From Schistocephalus solidus (taxonomy: Eukaryota; Platyhelminthes; Cestoda; Diphyllobothriidea; Diphyllobothriidae): a stretch of 64,000 bases of DNA. Where the stretch lies: NCBI GenBank assembly GCA_017591395.1, contig WEDG01006427.1:1-64000 (forward strand). The letters are read 5' to 3'. Shown here one piece after another: positions 47,565 to 58,040 of the stretch. The position numbers were made by a program, and so were the translations under genes. The notes under the pieces are model-generated. The model searched no databases. It saw nothing but the letters and a program-made list of their open reading frames with translations, and was not told where the DNA came from. Every line of letters starts with the position of its first letter. Position 1 is the first letter of the stretch.

Positions 47565-47875
47565 GATCATGGTTGATGGGATCCTCGCTTGTCGGTCCGT
47601 GCTCGAGTCGTTAAGTGTCGGGGTTTCATCACCGCTGTGGATCTTTAGCTGTGGATCTGTGGATCTTTAGCCTTCCTCGCTTGTCGGTCTGTGGATCTTT
47701 AGCTTTGGATCTTTAGCTGTGGATCTTTGGATCTTTAGCCTTCCTCGCTTGTCAGTCTGTGGATCTGTGGATCTTTAGCTGTGGATCTTTAGCCTTCCTC
47801 GCTTGTCGGTCCGTGCTCGAGTCGTTAAGTGTCGTGGTTTCATCACCGCTGTGGATCTTTAGCGTGACGATTACT
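47565..47875. repeat. Variable minisatellite with GTGGATCTTTAGC unit
   Basis: A 13-bp unit GTGGATCTTTAGC and the variant GTGGATCT are interspersed with a longer unit CTTCCTCGCTTGTCGGTC. The outer edges both contain GTGCTCGAGTCGTTAAGTGTC, so the block also has a higher-order duplication of about 235 bp. Confidence 0.9.
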
Positions 47876-47919
47876 CGACAATGGGGGGGGGGTTGTGTGT
47901 GGATTATTTTTTAGTGATA

Positions 47920-48100
47920 TAAGACTTGTGCTGCATCTACCACCCACTCTCTTCCTCACCCACCTGGGCCGGGGGTCATGGCGGAGTCAGGAGGGCCGGA
48001 GACGGGATAGGGCGCAGTAGCTGACAATGTCAAACAGCCCGTACACTCGCGCCTGGTCCAGCTTTTCACAAGCAAGGAAGCAGAATTACTCCGATTGGTG
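47920..48100 (-). repeat. Family R copy, minus
   Basis: The order ACTTGTGCTGCATCTACCACC, CACTCTCTTCCTCACCC is the inverse of the GTGCGGTAGCTGCAGCGCAAG side of the family. Confidence 0.5.
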
Positions 48101-48214
48101 GTGGTGGCAGGATTACTCATTCGCTAGAAGGTCATTGTCCTATTAATCAAACACTTGTAGTTATTAATATACCATCTATTCCTGACGAGGCGCAGGGACG
48201 GTGCCTTGCGTGTC

Positions 48215-48475
48215 GAGTGGTTTAAAGTGATAGGAGACTTGCGTGCAAACTACCGCACTCTCTCCTCCCTCACCTATCTCGACCCAGGGTCAAGAATACC
48301 GGAGACGAAATCAGGCGCTGGCGTGGTGTGGAATTGTGCTTATGCGTGCCACCAGACCTACACCTCCCGTTTATGGCATTTGTTATTGGGATGCATCTCC
48401 AATACCGCCTGTTATTCTAACGCATCTACCGTGTGGGCCGCTGTAGGGGCAAGTGAAGTTTGATTCGGCCTTTAC
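48215..48475 (-). repeat. Family R copy, minus
   Basis: GTGATAGGAGACTTGCGTGC, ACCGCACTCTCTCCTCCC and GACCCAGGGTCAAGAATACC repeat the layout of 47920-48100 about 295 bp further on. Confidence 0.55.
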
Positions 48476-50960
48476 CGACCCAAAAGCAATTCTCGAGTTC
48501 CTTGCTTACGCCCATTTGGAGGGACACTTCAAACAGTGGTCGATACTGGACGTATGCGAATCGCTACATCCTGATAGTAATCTGGAACCGGGCACAGTTC
48601 TATCTCAACTATGAAGAGAGTACTAAATAGGTAGTTACTTGATAAGTGTTCTTCTACGATGAAGAGTTGTATTTTATGGGTGTTGTTAAGGGAAGTATTT
48701 TTATTTCAAAACAACCAATGACAGGTAATCGCCAATTTGGAAGCACACTTTAGGGCTACTAGTGAAGACTAATTCCTGACGCTGACTCTACAGATAAATC
48801 TTTCCAAGCATTCTCAGAATGGCTGCACACCACTAGGTCAATAATAATTGCTCCCCTCACCTGTCAGCATCTATCGACCAGAAGGATTAAAAAGCACTTT
48901 TAAAAGCCTACTCTGCGATCCAGTTTCGAGCAATCACACATCGTCTGAAAATGCGGATGACGGTCCCGACGGGACCACCGCCTTATCAGCCGCACTCACA
49001 AAATGTAATCTTCGCTCACTTCTGGCGTTACCTTGTCAAGCAACGCAAAAGTGACAAGGGCGTCCGAGGCCTCTGAATGTCGACCCGTACAATAGGTGTA
49101 CACTTGGTAGAACGCAAAATCACAATAGCCCATTCGTAAATGCGTATATGTGCTAAGCACGTGTCAGCCGCTTCACAAAGACAGTAGAGTCACTACCCCC
49201 CCCCCCATCACCCACCCAACCTATAGAAGATAGTCCCTTGCAGCCTTCAAGTTGATCGGGGGAGAGAGAGAGAGAGAGCGCGCGCCAAACGGAGTGATGA
49301 GATTCATGCGTTGGGTACACTGATGCGATCGGCCCGCTGAAATGCGTCTGATACGACCTAAATGCACCCGGGCAAACATGTAGGCGCCAAAGGAGCTCAG
49401 TGATGGGTTGACAGGAGGACTTTCAGTCTCGGTCTCCACGACCGCTGCAGACAAGAGGGGGATGGCGTGCGACTGCCGCCTTTTAGCCTTTCCTTGTCTG
49501 CCAAAAGACTCCTGCGTCCCCGCCCCCATCCACCGTGCTCTCCGCTCACCAAGAAAACCCAAGATAGGCCGGCGGCACAGCTCACAAGAGTCCTCTCTTG
49601 GCTCTTGCTGCTTCTATCGTGGGTACTAGTCGAAAGACCTTTTGTCTACCCAGCGGTTCAAGGACTCCTGTTTGGTATGCATCAAGCCTATCTGAGTGAG
49701 GTTGTATGAGTATAAACTGTGAGCTGAAAGTGCTCATTCCTAAACACCGAATAACTTCAATGCATATAGTAATGACGTAATATTTATATGCAAAGTGATC
49801 GAGGTGTTCTGAAAGGGGATTGCAGAAATGTAAAAAAAAAAACAGCTCAGTCAATCGACAAGACTGTCGTGGTAGATATTCTGGGAGGGTATTTCAATTC
49901 CTTCTACGGTGTTCAGAAAGCGGAAGGTTGGAGTGACCTTTGTTGGCGGCCAAGGTAGGAAAAACTTATTTATTGTATTTGACAAGACAAAAATGACTGC
50001 ATGATTTGGTTTTCACTAATTTTTTCCAGCAAGTAAAGAAAAGAAATGATAATTCCCTGCTTATTTTCAGTCGTCAGTCGGGTCACGGGCACACGGTATG
50101 TTTACTGCTGTGGTCAATACACAAACTATTACGAATCACAGGACTATAATGCACAGTTCGTGGTAAATTTTTAACGCCTGCTCTTACCGACAAACTTGCA
50201 GGTTTTAGATAGACCTGAACCATTGCCTGCCGGGTAAATTCTCAGGTGGGTATATTAATCTAGCCTAACAGATCCTTAAACGTCTTAATCCATAATGAAT
50301 TTTCATTTTAGCAACTATATAGCCTCTTGGCTTTTCCTGTCCAAGGGACTTCACTTTGATTGGACTTTGTCTTTTCTTTCGTCTGTCACTTCTAAGAAAG
50401 GTGTGTTGGTTAGAAGCAAATGTTCTGCCCTAATTTTTTCGTATAATGCCAATCTCCAAGGAATGCATTAAAAGAACGTTTTGCGAATTTGTTTATTCAT
50501 TCGGAGCCTTCATTCCTATTAGAAATTGGAGAGTGTTAATCGAAGTTTTCATGGGTGCTTTATACGTTATAGAATTCCTTTTAGTCGTCTTTTACTGGCG
50601 TCTTTGTTTTATTTTTAGTTTTTTCTTGACTTCGTCCTTTCTTACGTTCTTTTGGGTATATTTTTAGTTGTATTCCCTCAAAGACTCATGGCTACGAGGG
50701 CTTTGTCACCTTAAACTGTTATAGTATGTCCGGACACAGGAAGACAGAAACAGTAGTCTTCTAAATTTACGTCGATTTCCCTGTTCGACTGCTTTGGTGT
50801 CTTTGCGAACCAGCAAATGGTAATCAGTTTGTGGTCCCTTTCGTTTGAAGTCGAAGCCTTTTCCTCTGAGAAGCCGAAAACTTTGCAAACTTTCTGTTGT
50901 ATTCACTTTATGAGACAGGCACGGAGGTACACATATTTGAACTACGTTTGCTAACTTCTG
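48476..50960. other. No gene recognised; short simple tracts
   Basis: Poly-C at 49197-49206, (AG)n at 49261-49279. Open frames up to 113 codons (49221-49562, -) overlap frames on the other strand. Nothing recognisable. Confidence 0.4.
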
Positions 50961-50971
50961 AAATGTGTTGA

Positions 50972-51300
50972 AGCGGCCTTGCAACGGTTGGACAGACTCG
51001 CCTCTCGACACCACAGACCGAAATGCTGGGCTCCGTGCGTGGATGATACGCTCATCTTCATAGAACAGGATCAGTTGCTGCCGTCCCAAGGCCGTCTTCT
51101 CGGACAGTCAACATACGATGGAAGATAAAGGAAACAACCAGCTGGCCTTGCTTGACGTCCCTATCTGCTTCAAAGTTTGTAATAGTCTAAAAAAGTGTTC
51201 AGAAAAGCGACTAGTACAACGTAAGTACTGAGCTTCAACGGTAACCACCTAATCAACCACAAACACCGTTGCTGAACTTAAATATATTTTACGGGTCCTA
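50972..51300 (+). pseudogene. PLE reverse transcriptase remnant
   Basis: A first frame reads V-E-A-A-L-Q-R-L then H-H-R-P-K-C-W-A-P-C-V-D-D-T, then I-E-Q-D-Q, and stops. This is the RT catalytic motif C region, where the family has Y-V-D-D; here Y is C. A shift then gives T-M-E-D-K-G-N-N-Q-L-A-L-L-D-V, the segment that follows motif C in PLEs, and after another break A-E-L-K-Y-I-L-R-V. At least two frame breaks and several stops are present. Confidence 0.75.
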
Positions 51301-51454
51301 AGTGTGACATTTTAGCCACTACAACAACGGAAAAGGCATACACTTATTTACTGGTTCTGGTGCAGTTGCAGACAAAGTAACTAAGTCGGAGAATTTGGCA
51401 GACTACCCCGAACGTAAATGGCCGAGCATTCAACAGCAGGGAAGAGGAATAACG

Positions 51455-51691
51455 AACTCCTAGATCTTGGCTTATTCAATGGGGCTCGCCCACAACTTCA
51501 AATTTGATGAGGCCGAAATTCTCGCAAGAGACGATAATCGAGTGAGCCGTGAGCTGCTTAAATCATGGTTCTCCGACCTGTATTCAATTAACAAACGTGA
51601 TAGCCTTCCCCGAATATGGCGTGCTGCGATTTTAACAGAGCAAAATTACTGGCCACGCGACGTGGATGCGGGCGACCAGCAGTATCGGTGA
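51455..51691 (+). pseudogene. PLE GIY-YIG endonuclease C-terminal remnant
   Basis: Open from about 51467 to a TGA at 51689. Residues include H-N-F-K-F-D-E-A-E-I-L-A-R, D-N-R-V-S-R-E-L-L-K-S-W-F and S-I-N-K, the conserved end of PLE endonucleases. The catalytic GIY/YIG motifs upstream are not recognisable. The ATG at 51467 is an internal methionine, not a genuine start. Confidence 0.75.
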
Positions 51692-51859
51692 CAGTTAGCC
51701 AAATGCCCGAGTAATCGTCACGCCAAGAATCGAGAACGATGATGAAATCGGGGCCATTAGCTACTCGGATAATGATCGGCAATCAAACATCACATGAACT
51801 AGGAATCCCACCGATGAACACTACATGCGTGTGGTTGTCTGTCGACCGCGCCCTATAAA

Positions 51860-51915
51860 TACGGCACACATTGTGCATCCGAAACGTCTGGCCAATACAC
51901 TTCTTGTTCCAGCGA
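51860..51915 (+). ncRNA. Remnant of the PLE hammerhead region
   Basis: GAAACGTCTGG followed by CCAATACACTTCTTGTTCCAGC matches the downstream half of the PLE ribozyme and its tail. The CTGATGA half is not recognisable. Confidence 0.4.
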
Positions 51916-51990
51916 TCGAATCTTCTTCTTCTGAACTGCTTCCTAGAAGTCGCCTGTTCGATTCTATCAACGGTTTTTTGCATGTTAGTC

Positions 51991-52379
51991 AATCCGGGCA
52001 TTAGTGAGGGAAGTTATATTAATCCAAAACGATGTCTTGTTAGCCCTCATTAAAGAGAATGGGACAGGTCCTCTTGGCGCTGTTGACTCCTGCGACCAAC
52101 TTGTGGTGGGCTACGAATGGGGCTGGGTGAGAAGCGCACGAATGAGAATGCATCGGCCACCACCAATGTCTTTGTTTAGTATTTCATTACGTTTATTTTG
52201 TCAAAAGGACAGTTGGCCGGCCGCAATCAACGCTTCCACCACTGGCCCAACGAAGAGGGTTCAGTAGTGGCGTGCGCGTTCTTTTCTAAATGTGAAACAT
52301 ACTTGCATTGCATATACCTCACACCCTCATTTGTGGCAGCCATGCCAGCACATATGATCAGGGGCCACTGGTCGATACG
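51991..52379. other. No gene recognised between PLE and LTR element
   Basis: No domain seen. Possibly the unrecognisable internal part of another retroelement. Confidence 0.35.
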
Positions 52380-52384
52380 ATGGG

Positions 52385-52446
52385 TGGCGGAGCTTATCGC
52401 GCTTGATCCTTCGTCATTCACGAGCATACCTTCTAGACTTAGCCCA
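52385..52446 (+). repeat. Sequence like the pre-3'-LTR end of the gypsy element
   Basis: GCGGAGCTTATCGCGCTTGA, then CGTCATTCACGAGC, then TTAGCCCA, resembles 55976-56014 (GTGGCTTATCGCACTTT, TCATCACTCGCG, CCCA), which precedes the other LTR. So the LTR at 52447 is preceded by what should be the end of an element. This suggests two elements once shared this LTR. Confidence 0.5.
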
Positions 52447-52717
52447 TGTAACAACTAATCACATAATAACTACTCAGCTTAGTAATTGCCCGTGCTGGTG
52501 ACTACATGTCACAGCCGTGTGAACAACTAAGCACTACTGCTCACGCACTGCCGGATGGGCCTCTTATTCTGATCGACAAGCAAACTGCTGAGTCGCGGTA
52601 AACTGCCCTGTGTACAGAATAAATCATTTCAGACTGTTCCCTGACTTCTGTCATCGGACGGGTCGAACTTATTGTGCATGGTTTAAGTTTACTTGATATC
52701 CTTTGACCGACACATAT
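52447..52717 (+). repeat. LTR (5' of the gypsy element), about 270 bp
   Basis: Starts TGTAACAACTAATCAC and is followed by a tRNA-Trp-type primer site at 52718. Contains a poly(A) signal AATAAA at 52618-52623. The opening 30-40 bp match 56015-56050 behind pol (ACTAATCAYA then TACTCAGCTTA). The right end is placed only by the primer site. Confidence 0.6.
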
Positions 52718-52735
52718 TGGTGACCTTGATTTTCC
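52718..52735 (+). promoter_or_regulatory. Primer-binding site, tRNA-Trp type, degenerate
   Basis: TGGTGACCTTGATTTTC resembles the TGGTGACC-start site that CsRn1-group elements use with tRNA-Trp. The first eight bases agree and the rest has diverged. Confidence 0.5.
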
Positions 52736-53225
52736 GAAAACGATAATTTCATGAAATTTCCATCAACAACAACAGGCTTCCGGCAATTTCCACTCTGACG
52801 ACGAAGGTTCCCCCAACGCCCCAACTTCTCCTGAATTTTTTACAGCACATGGACCGATGCGAGAAGTTAGTTCTGCCATTGACAGTTCCAATCATTGCCA
52901 TTGCCCTTGGAGATTCGCGGTGATCAGGAGACCGTCGGCGGATTTCCCAGTTTACTGCATTCATCGCCGGCAGGCTCCAAATGATATTTGATGGTATCAC
53001 TAGCGATTCGGAACAGCAGGCATGCTCTCGGGAAGCGAACCCACCCGGCGGTAGAGGGGACTATTGTTGTGAACGCTACCAGCTTCGATACTCGCCAATT
53101 GCTTCTCTGAGACTGTATCGGTGCCTCGTCGATTCTGCTGCCCAATGCCTGCCAACGGCAAACACCGCAGCTCCTTATGTCTTACAACTGCTAAGAATTC
53201 CAGCATCCCAACTTTGAATTAACTC

Positions 53226-55880
53226 TCCGCCAAACTCGACTTGGCTTTCGATGGATCTTTCGATGTGTTTAATAATCGCCGACTTTCCTTTTCCCCTTAT
53301 TGAGGCCGGTTGCCTAGCGGATTTAGACTTTTTAGTAGATTAAAAGAATCAACGACTCATCGAAAGCCTCCTAAACCTTCATGCCCAGTGTCAGTCTGAA
53401 TTTTATCCCTGCCTCAATCCTCTTCTTGTTATGATCATTTCTGATTGTCCCTAGCACTCACTCCTCACCGCTCATTTCAAAAAAGGAAAATCAAGCACAC
53501 GGTTGCCCACCGCATCTCAGGTACTTCATCTCCCAAATCTTGCCGACCACGTCGTCTTGCTCCGGACCGTTTTTGGATTTCCAAAGCAGAGTTTGAGCAC
53601 ATGCTTGAGTTCAGTATCATCCGACAGTCTGAACGCTGCTGGGCATCAATTATAGTTTCCAAATAGAGGGGCTTATGCCGGGTCAATGTACCGTTCTTGA
53701 CTTGAGGCTCTGTTTCTAAGGTATTCAGTATTAAACACAGTAGCTCAGGTGTATTCAAATATCCCGGAAATATAACGAGAATTTTCCTTTTTAGTTTATT
53801 AAAGTTGAGCACGTAATCGTATTTTAAAAGTTGCTTGAACAATTTATGAGTTACAATTAATCATCCAACAAAACGGAACGAATGGTGGATAAGCGTATGT
53901 ACAGGTACATGATGGCATGGAACTGAGGAATCATGACAAAAAGGATAGCAACGAGGAACTATAACACGAACGAAGAACGCAGGTCAGCGAGTATGACCAG
54001 ATCCATGCACATAATTTGGTCACGCGTTCCCCGCAAACAGTCTCACTTTTTGATTAAAACAAGAACAATTCTTTCTGTTCTAGGTGGCTGTTGCAACACC
54101 TCCATCGTGGTCAAAAGATGACTGGGGATCGGCGTCCGTGTGATACTTACCGGGGGTTAAAATCAGTGATCATCCTGTCCTACATATCCAGGAATTTCTT
54201 CTCTCACTTCATAGTAAGCACATATTCTCGAAGGTTGATCGGGTTCTTGCTTATCACCAAATATCAACTGAAGCCAGTGATGTGCCAAAAATTGCCACAG
54301 TTCTGACCCCTCGCCCGCGAGACACATCTTAGACAACTGTTCGAACGATTAGTCCCTGCGGCGTTATAATAAATGCTGCTAAATGGAGTTTGTTGTCTCC
54401 CGTCTGGTTTTCTTGGGTCTGTGGTTGGATAATGATGGGATAAAACCTTTTCCTGGAAAGGTCTCGCCAAAGCAAACTTCCTAGTCCCGCTAACCAGTAA
54501 TCAACTACGCCATTTGGTGAGTATGGTGAAGTTCTATCATTGTTTTCCCCCTACGGTGCTACCATCATGCAGCCACTCAACAGCCTCTTGGTTCACTCGA
54601 AGAGGATGTTGGTGCTGAATGAGGAGGTCATCAAGTCATTCGATAGCGTTGAGGATTTCACGCTCATGACCGATTGTCAACGTTCTGACGCTGAACTTCT
54701 AAAATGTTACCATGATTGTTCCTCCCTACTTCTTTAAGATGTCCCTCTTCCCACTAGAGCTGGTATCATCATTTGCGATGTTTCTACAGAGCTTGAACAT
54801 CTCTTGGTCCTAGCAACTCTGCAAATTTCAATTTCCTTCATGGGTAAGCCAACACTGGAGTGCGGGCGACAAGGAAATTAATCACTGGTCGATTTGTTTG
54901 ACCAACATCAATCGGGGTGTGCGGCGTTGGACCCGAACTTGTCCTCCAGGTCAGCGGGTCAAAATTCATCGGTATATCGTTCCCCGGAATGCACCTTCGC
55001 CACTCCAGATGTGTGCTTCAGTCACACACACCCCTCGATCTGGTGGGTCTTCTCTCACTTTCAAACAGTTCTACGTATCTGCGTTGACCGTTTTAACCCG
55101 TTTTGTGCTCATTTCGGCTATCAGTGTGAAACTGTAATGAAGGCTTTCCAGGCGCACGGAATGTCCAATTTTGATGTTGCGCCTGTCAAGACTGACCCCG
55201 GATCCCAATTCGAGTCCACGTTGTTCTACCAGCTCACCTCCCTATCTGACACCATCCGGATTTGAGCGATTGCATACCAGTCTCAAGTAAATGGCCTCTT
55301 TGTACATTTCCATCAGAAGCTAAAAAATGGCCTCAAAGGCTCAGACCGTTCCCCCTTCATCCCAGATGGTTCGGTAATATCACCATAGTGAGTTTGCCCC
55401 TCCATTCTATTCTCAGGGCCTATGCCGGTTGCAGGTCAACCGATCTTGTCTACATAACTCTCCTACGATTGCTTGATGAATTACTCTCCCCACAATACAC
55501 GATCCTAGTAGTTACGTTGGCTTACCATGCAGTGCCCTGCGCAGTCTCCGCCCGACGCCCACTTGGACGTTCCCAGCCGGTCTCTTCATCCCTTCGGTCT
55601 ACAAAAGTGGGACTCCGTCCTGGTCCGGCATGACGCTGTCCGTCGGCCACTCCAGCCTCCCAATGACGGACCGTACAGAGATATTCAATTACCTGACAAG
55701 GATTTAATCATTGATCCCGGCGTCAAGTCTGACACCATCCGCACTAATCGTGTCAATGACGGTGAGTTGGACTCACCACCATGCAGTGCCAAGCCGCAAC
55801 CGGTGATTTCACCCACATTCGATTCACCGAACAAGATCCGGTCATCATGTGCATTGACTAGCCAGATTTGTGGCTGACTA
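53226..55880 (+). pseudogene. gypsy pol remnant (protease, RT, RNase H, integrase)
   Basis: Protease end at about 53230-53370 (F-R-W-I-F-R, then A-G-C-L-A-D-L-D-F-L-V-D). RT start at 53500-53666 (R-R-L-A-P-D-R then K-A-E-F-E-H-M-L-E-F-S-I-I-R). RT fingers at about 54108-54320 (G-D-R-R-P-C; I-F-S-K-V-D; A-Y-H-Q-I). RT thumb at about 54320-54560. RNase H start at 54560-54730 (G-A-T-I-M-Q-P-L-N-S-L-L; L-M-T-D). Integrase zinc/core region at 54918-55260 (W-T-R-T-C-P-P-G-Q-R-V-K-I; V-D-R-F; T-D-P-G-S-Q-F-E-S). Integrase C-terminus at 55280-55860 (V-R-H-D-A-V-R-R-P-L-Q-P-P; D-G-P-Y). The Y-V-D-D block is missing and the first integrase Asp appears replaced. Confidence 0.85.
53667..54107. other. Insertion of about 440 bp within the RT remnant
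   Basis: In gypsy RT the segment ending in W-A-S-x-x is followed within a few residues by K-x-x-G-D-W-R-P. Here those two points are about 440 bp apart. The inserted DNA is AT-rich and non-coding, and ends in a pyrimidine run and AG (TTCTTTCTGTTCTAG). I do not recognise it. Confidence 0.55.
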
Positions 55881-56014
55881 GCATCTGAAGCCTTTCACCC
55901 CGTTTGGTGTCTGGAGAACTGTGCCGGTTGCGCTAGCGCCAACGGCCAGGTGGGTTTGGCTAACGCTTAGGACGAAGTGGCTTATCGCACTTTATCTTTC
56001 ATCACTCGCGCCCA

Positions 56015-56060
56015 TTTAATAACTAATCATATGGTTCGTACTCAGCTTATGGCTTACCCA
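56015..56060 (+). repeat. 3' LTR remnant
   Basis: TTTAATAACTAATCATATGG then TACTCAGCTTATGG, similar to the start of the LTR at 52447. Similarity stops at about 56060. Confidence 0.5.
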
Positions 56061-56234
56061 TGAAAAAGTGATATTTGTTCAACAAAAAATGCAGCGGTCT
56101 GATGACGCGAAAGTCCGCTCATACGTTGACAAAAATTTTCTAAAATGGTCTAAGGGTACAGTTTCAGTGGCAACTGTTTGTTCTGTTTGTCCCTTAAGCT
56201 ATGGGGTTGGCTCCATGCATGATTTTGGAAGTTG

Positions 56235-56330
56235 CGAAGATGGAGACATGGCCACCGAAACATGAGCTTTATTAGCCTGACGTTTCAGATTCTCGCTTGA
56301 ACTAATTTTTAGAGACAATTGCAGAAAGGC
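56235..56330 (-). mobile_element. PLE end, minus orientation
   Basis: On the minus strand: TTCAAGCGAGAATCTGAAAC (56282-56301), GTCAGGC, TAATAAAGCTC, then CATGTTTCGGTGGCCATG and TCTCCATCTTCGC. The downstream half of the hammerhead-like region is intact (GATTC/GAAAC/GTC), but the CTGATGA half is replaced by unrelated sequence, so it is inactive. Confidence 0.65.
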
Positions 56331-56439
56331 GTAATAGGAGGCACAAGTCACGGTTCCCCGGTCCGCATTCAATAAAGAACCACGCTGCCTTTCCACCTCC
56401 GCATTCTGTGCTTCGATTTTACCTGGGTCATATCAGGAG

Positions 56440-56870
56440 CCACGAGGGGATGATACGGGCAATTAACGGTCCGAGTGACAGCGAGCCAAATTGCCGAGTA
56501 AGCTTCATGCAAAGAATCAACAACGGTGATGAAATCAAGGCCATTGATGACTCGGGTACGAACCGCCAAGCGATGAACACAATAACTACGACCTCCAGAG
56601 ATAGACATGTGAACTGCTAAATATAGCAGATGTGTGGTCACCTGGCAATCACACCCTATAAATATCGCGTCCCTTTTGCCACCTATTACCCTTTTCTGTG
56701 ATGGTCTGTGAGGGTGGGTTTGAGAGCGAATGCAAAACGTTAGGTTAATAATGCTCTTGGTCCAGTGATCGTGTCTCCTTCTTCGCGACTACCGCTTCTT
56801 CCTTCCCCGGGACGATTCTTGTTAGTTTTTCCTCTCACTTCTTCGTCCCTTCACATGGCGCTTCTAGTAG
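56440..56870 (+). mobile_element. PLE 3' region, plus orientation
   Basis: Matches 51680-51990 (AGCCAAATTGCCGAGTAA; GTGATGAAATCAAGGCCATT; CACCCTATAAATA) and ends with a decayed ribozyme region at about 56690-56745 (GGGTTTGAGAGCGAATGCAA, AACGTTAGGTTAATAATGC, CTCTTGGTCCAGTGATCG). With the minus end at 56235-56330 it forms a tail-to-tail pair of PLE fragments. Confidence 0.65.
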
Positions 56871-57880
56871 CTACTTAAAATACAAAAACGTTTGCGTATG
56901 TGAGTCTCGCAGGCATGCGTAGTTAGAGTTTCTTTGCCGTCAGGGAAACTGTTTGATGTTCTCCCATGTAGACTATATTTGTAGGCGAACATGCAATGTA
57001 AGAGGCGGAATTTCAAAATGCATTAGCAAGTACCGCTGAGACACTTTACCATGCTTCGTGACTGTAGTCAAACAGGTCATCTCACACAGAAAATAATGTT
57101 TGTGCACATGTTTCTGGCACGAGTTTATCGGGCCTCGCATGAGTCTGTGCGAAGTCATATATGCGTGTGAGCTGTCAAAACCGGAGGCTTTCACGCCATG
57201 CCAGTCACCGCGCACAATTGCATCAACGGCTGGCTGCCCAACTTGGAGGGTCAACATATGCACTTGGGAGGAAGAGGTAGTGAGGCCGAGGCAAATAAAC
57301 GCATTTCTCACTACACGGTAACAAGCTTCTCCGGCTTCTTATTGTGGCTGTTGTGGAACACCTAATTTCCTTAAGATCTGGGAGTTTGGTCTGCACCAGG
57401 GTAAAAATTGACCTCACATCACGTCAGTTACTCTAAACCCTCTCATCTTAGTCAGTTTAACCCGCATGGGCGTATTTAGAGGCTAGTAACTGCAGTCTAG
57501 AGCCGTCACTGTCACCCACATGACGCTCAGTCGAAAGGTGTTGGCGAAAAGACCGGAGAGACTGAAATAGTCGTTTTGAAATTCGCCGCCTTCACTAGTC
57601 ACTTTTATTTTAACCCCGAGATAGGAATGCTTGTAACCAATTGGACCCTAATCCAGACTGCGGATCAGAGGGTGCGGTCAGTCTGATCTGTAACGGTCAC
57701 TCTGTTCTCATTTTTCCTTGTGTTATTAACTCCAAATGGCAGACAAGGTTGAGGAGAAATTACCTGGCAGAAGTTCGATGCGTCTGTGTTTCATGTACAA
57801 ACAGTCGGGGATGGCCAAACTGCTGTGTTTTATTCAAACTCGGGTTGGGATCGCTCGTGTGGTGCCACCCCCTGGCAGGA
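56871..57880. other. No gene recognised
   Basis: A 112-codon minus-strand frame (56973-57311) has no domain I recognise. Confidence 0.4.
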
Positions 57881-57884
57881 CAGG

Positions 57885-58040
57885 TGAATCGAAACAGCCC
57901 ACCCCCTGAATACAGGTGGCCTTGCGCTAAATTCCAAGAAGAGCATTTGTTCTTGTGTCTGCAACCTAACACCACTCTTCACCCAAGCCTTATCTCGTGA
58001 CCCTTAACGTTATCCATAATCCCATTAACCATTGTATTGG
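57885..58040 (-). repeat. Telomere-like/TIR family copy (T9)
   Basis: Well-preserved left flank (GAATACAGGTGGCCTTGCGC, then TAAATTCC) followed by degenerate C-rich repeats (CAACCTAACACC, CCCTTAACG, ATCCCATTAACC). Confidence 0.7.

Larger units (their letters stand above)
50968..51990 (+). mobile_element. Penelope-like element, broken 3' part
   Basis: From left to right: remnants of the reverse transcriptase palm and the following region, a GIY-YIG endonuclease C-terminus, a 3' region shared with 56440-56870, and an end segment GAAACGTCTGGCCAATA like the other PLE ends. The 5' part (N-terminus and RT fingers) is missing. The frame is broken by stops and shifts. PLEs use a telomerase-like RT and a GIY-YIG endonuclease; this copy cannot encode either. 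Confidence 0.8.
52447..56060 (+). mobile_element. Ty3/gypsy LTR retrotransposon, CsRn1-like, broken
   Basis: Order: LTR, primer site, a short unrecognisable gag region, protease, reverse transcriptase, RNase H, integrase, then a truncated 3' LTR from about 56015. Total about 3.6 kb, shorter than an intact element of this kind (about 5 kb). Gag is largely missing, the RT catalytic core is deleted, about 440 bp is inserted in RT, and there are many frame breaks. It is an old, dead copy. A PLE end in minus orientation follows at 56235. The assignment to the CsRn1 group rests on the TGGTGACC primer site and on the style of pol, both from memory. Confidence 0.85.
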
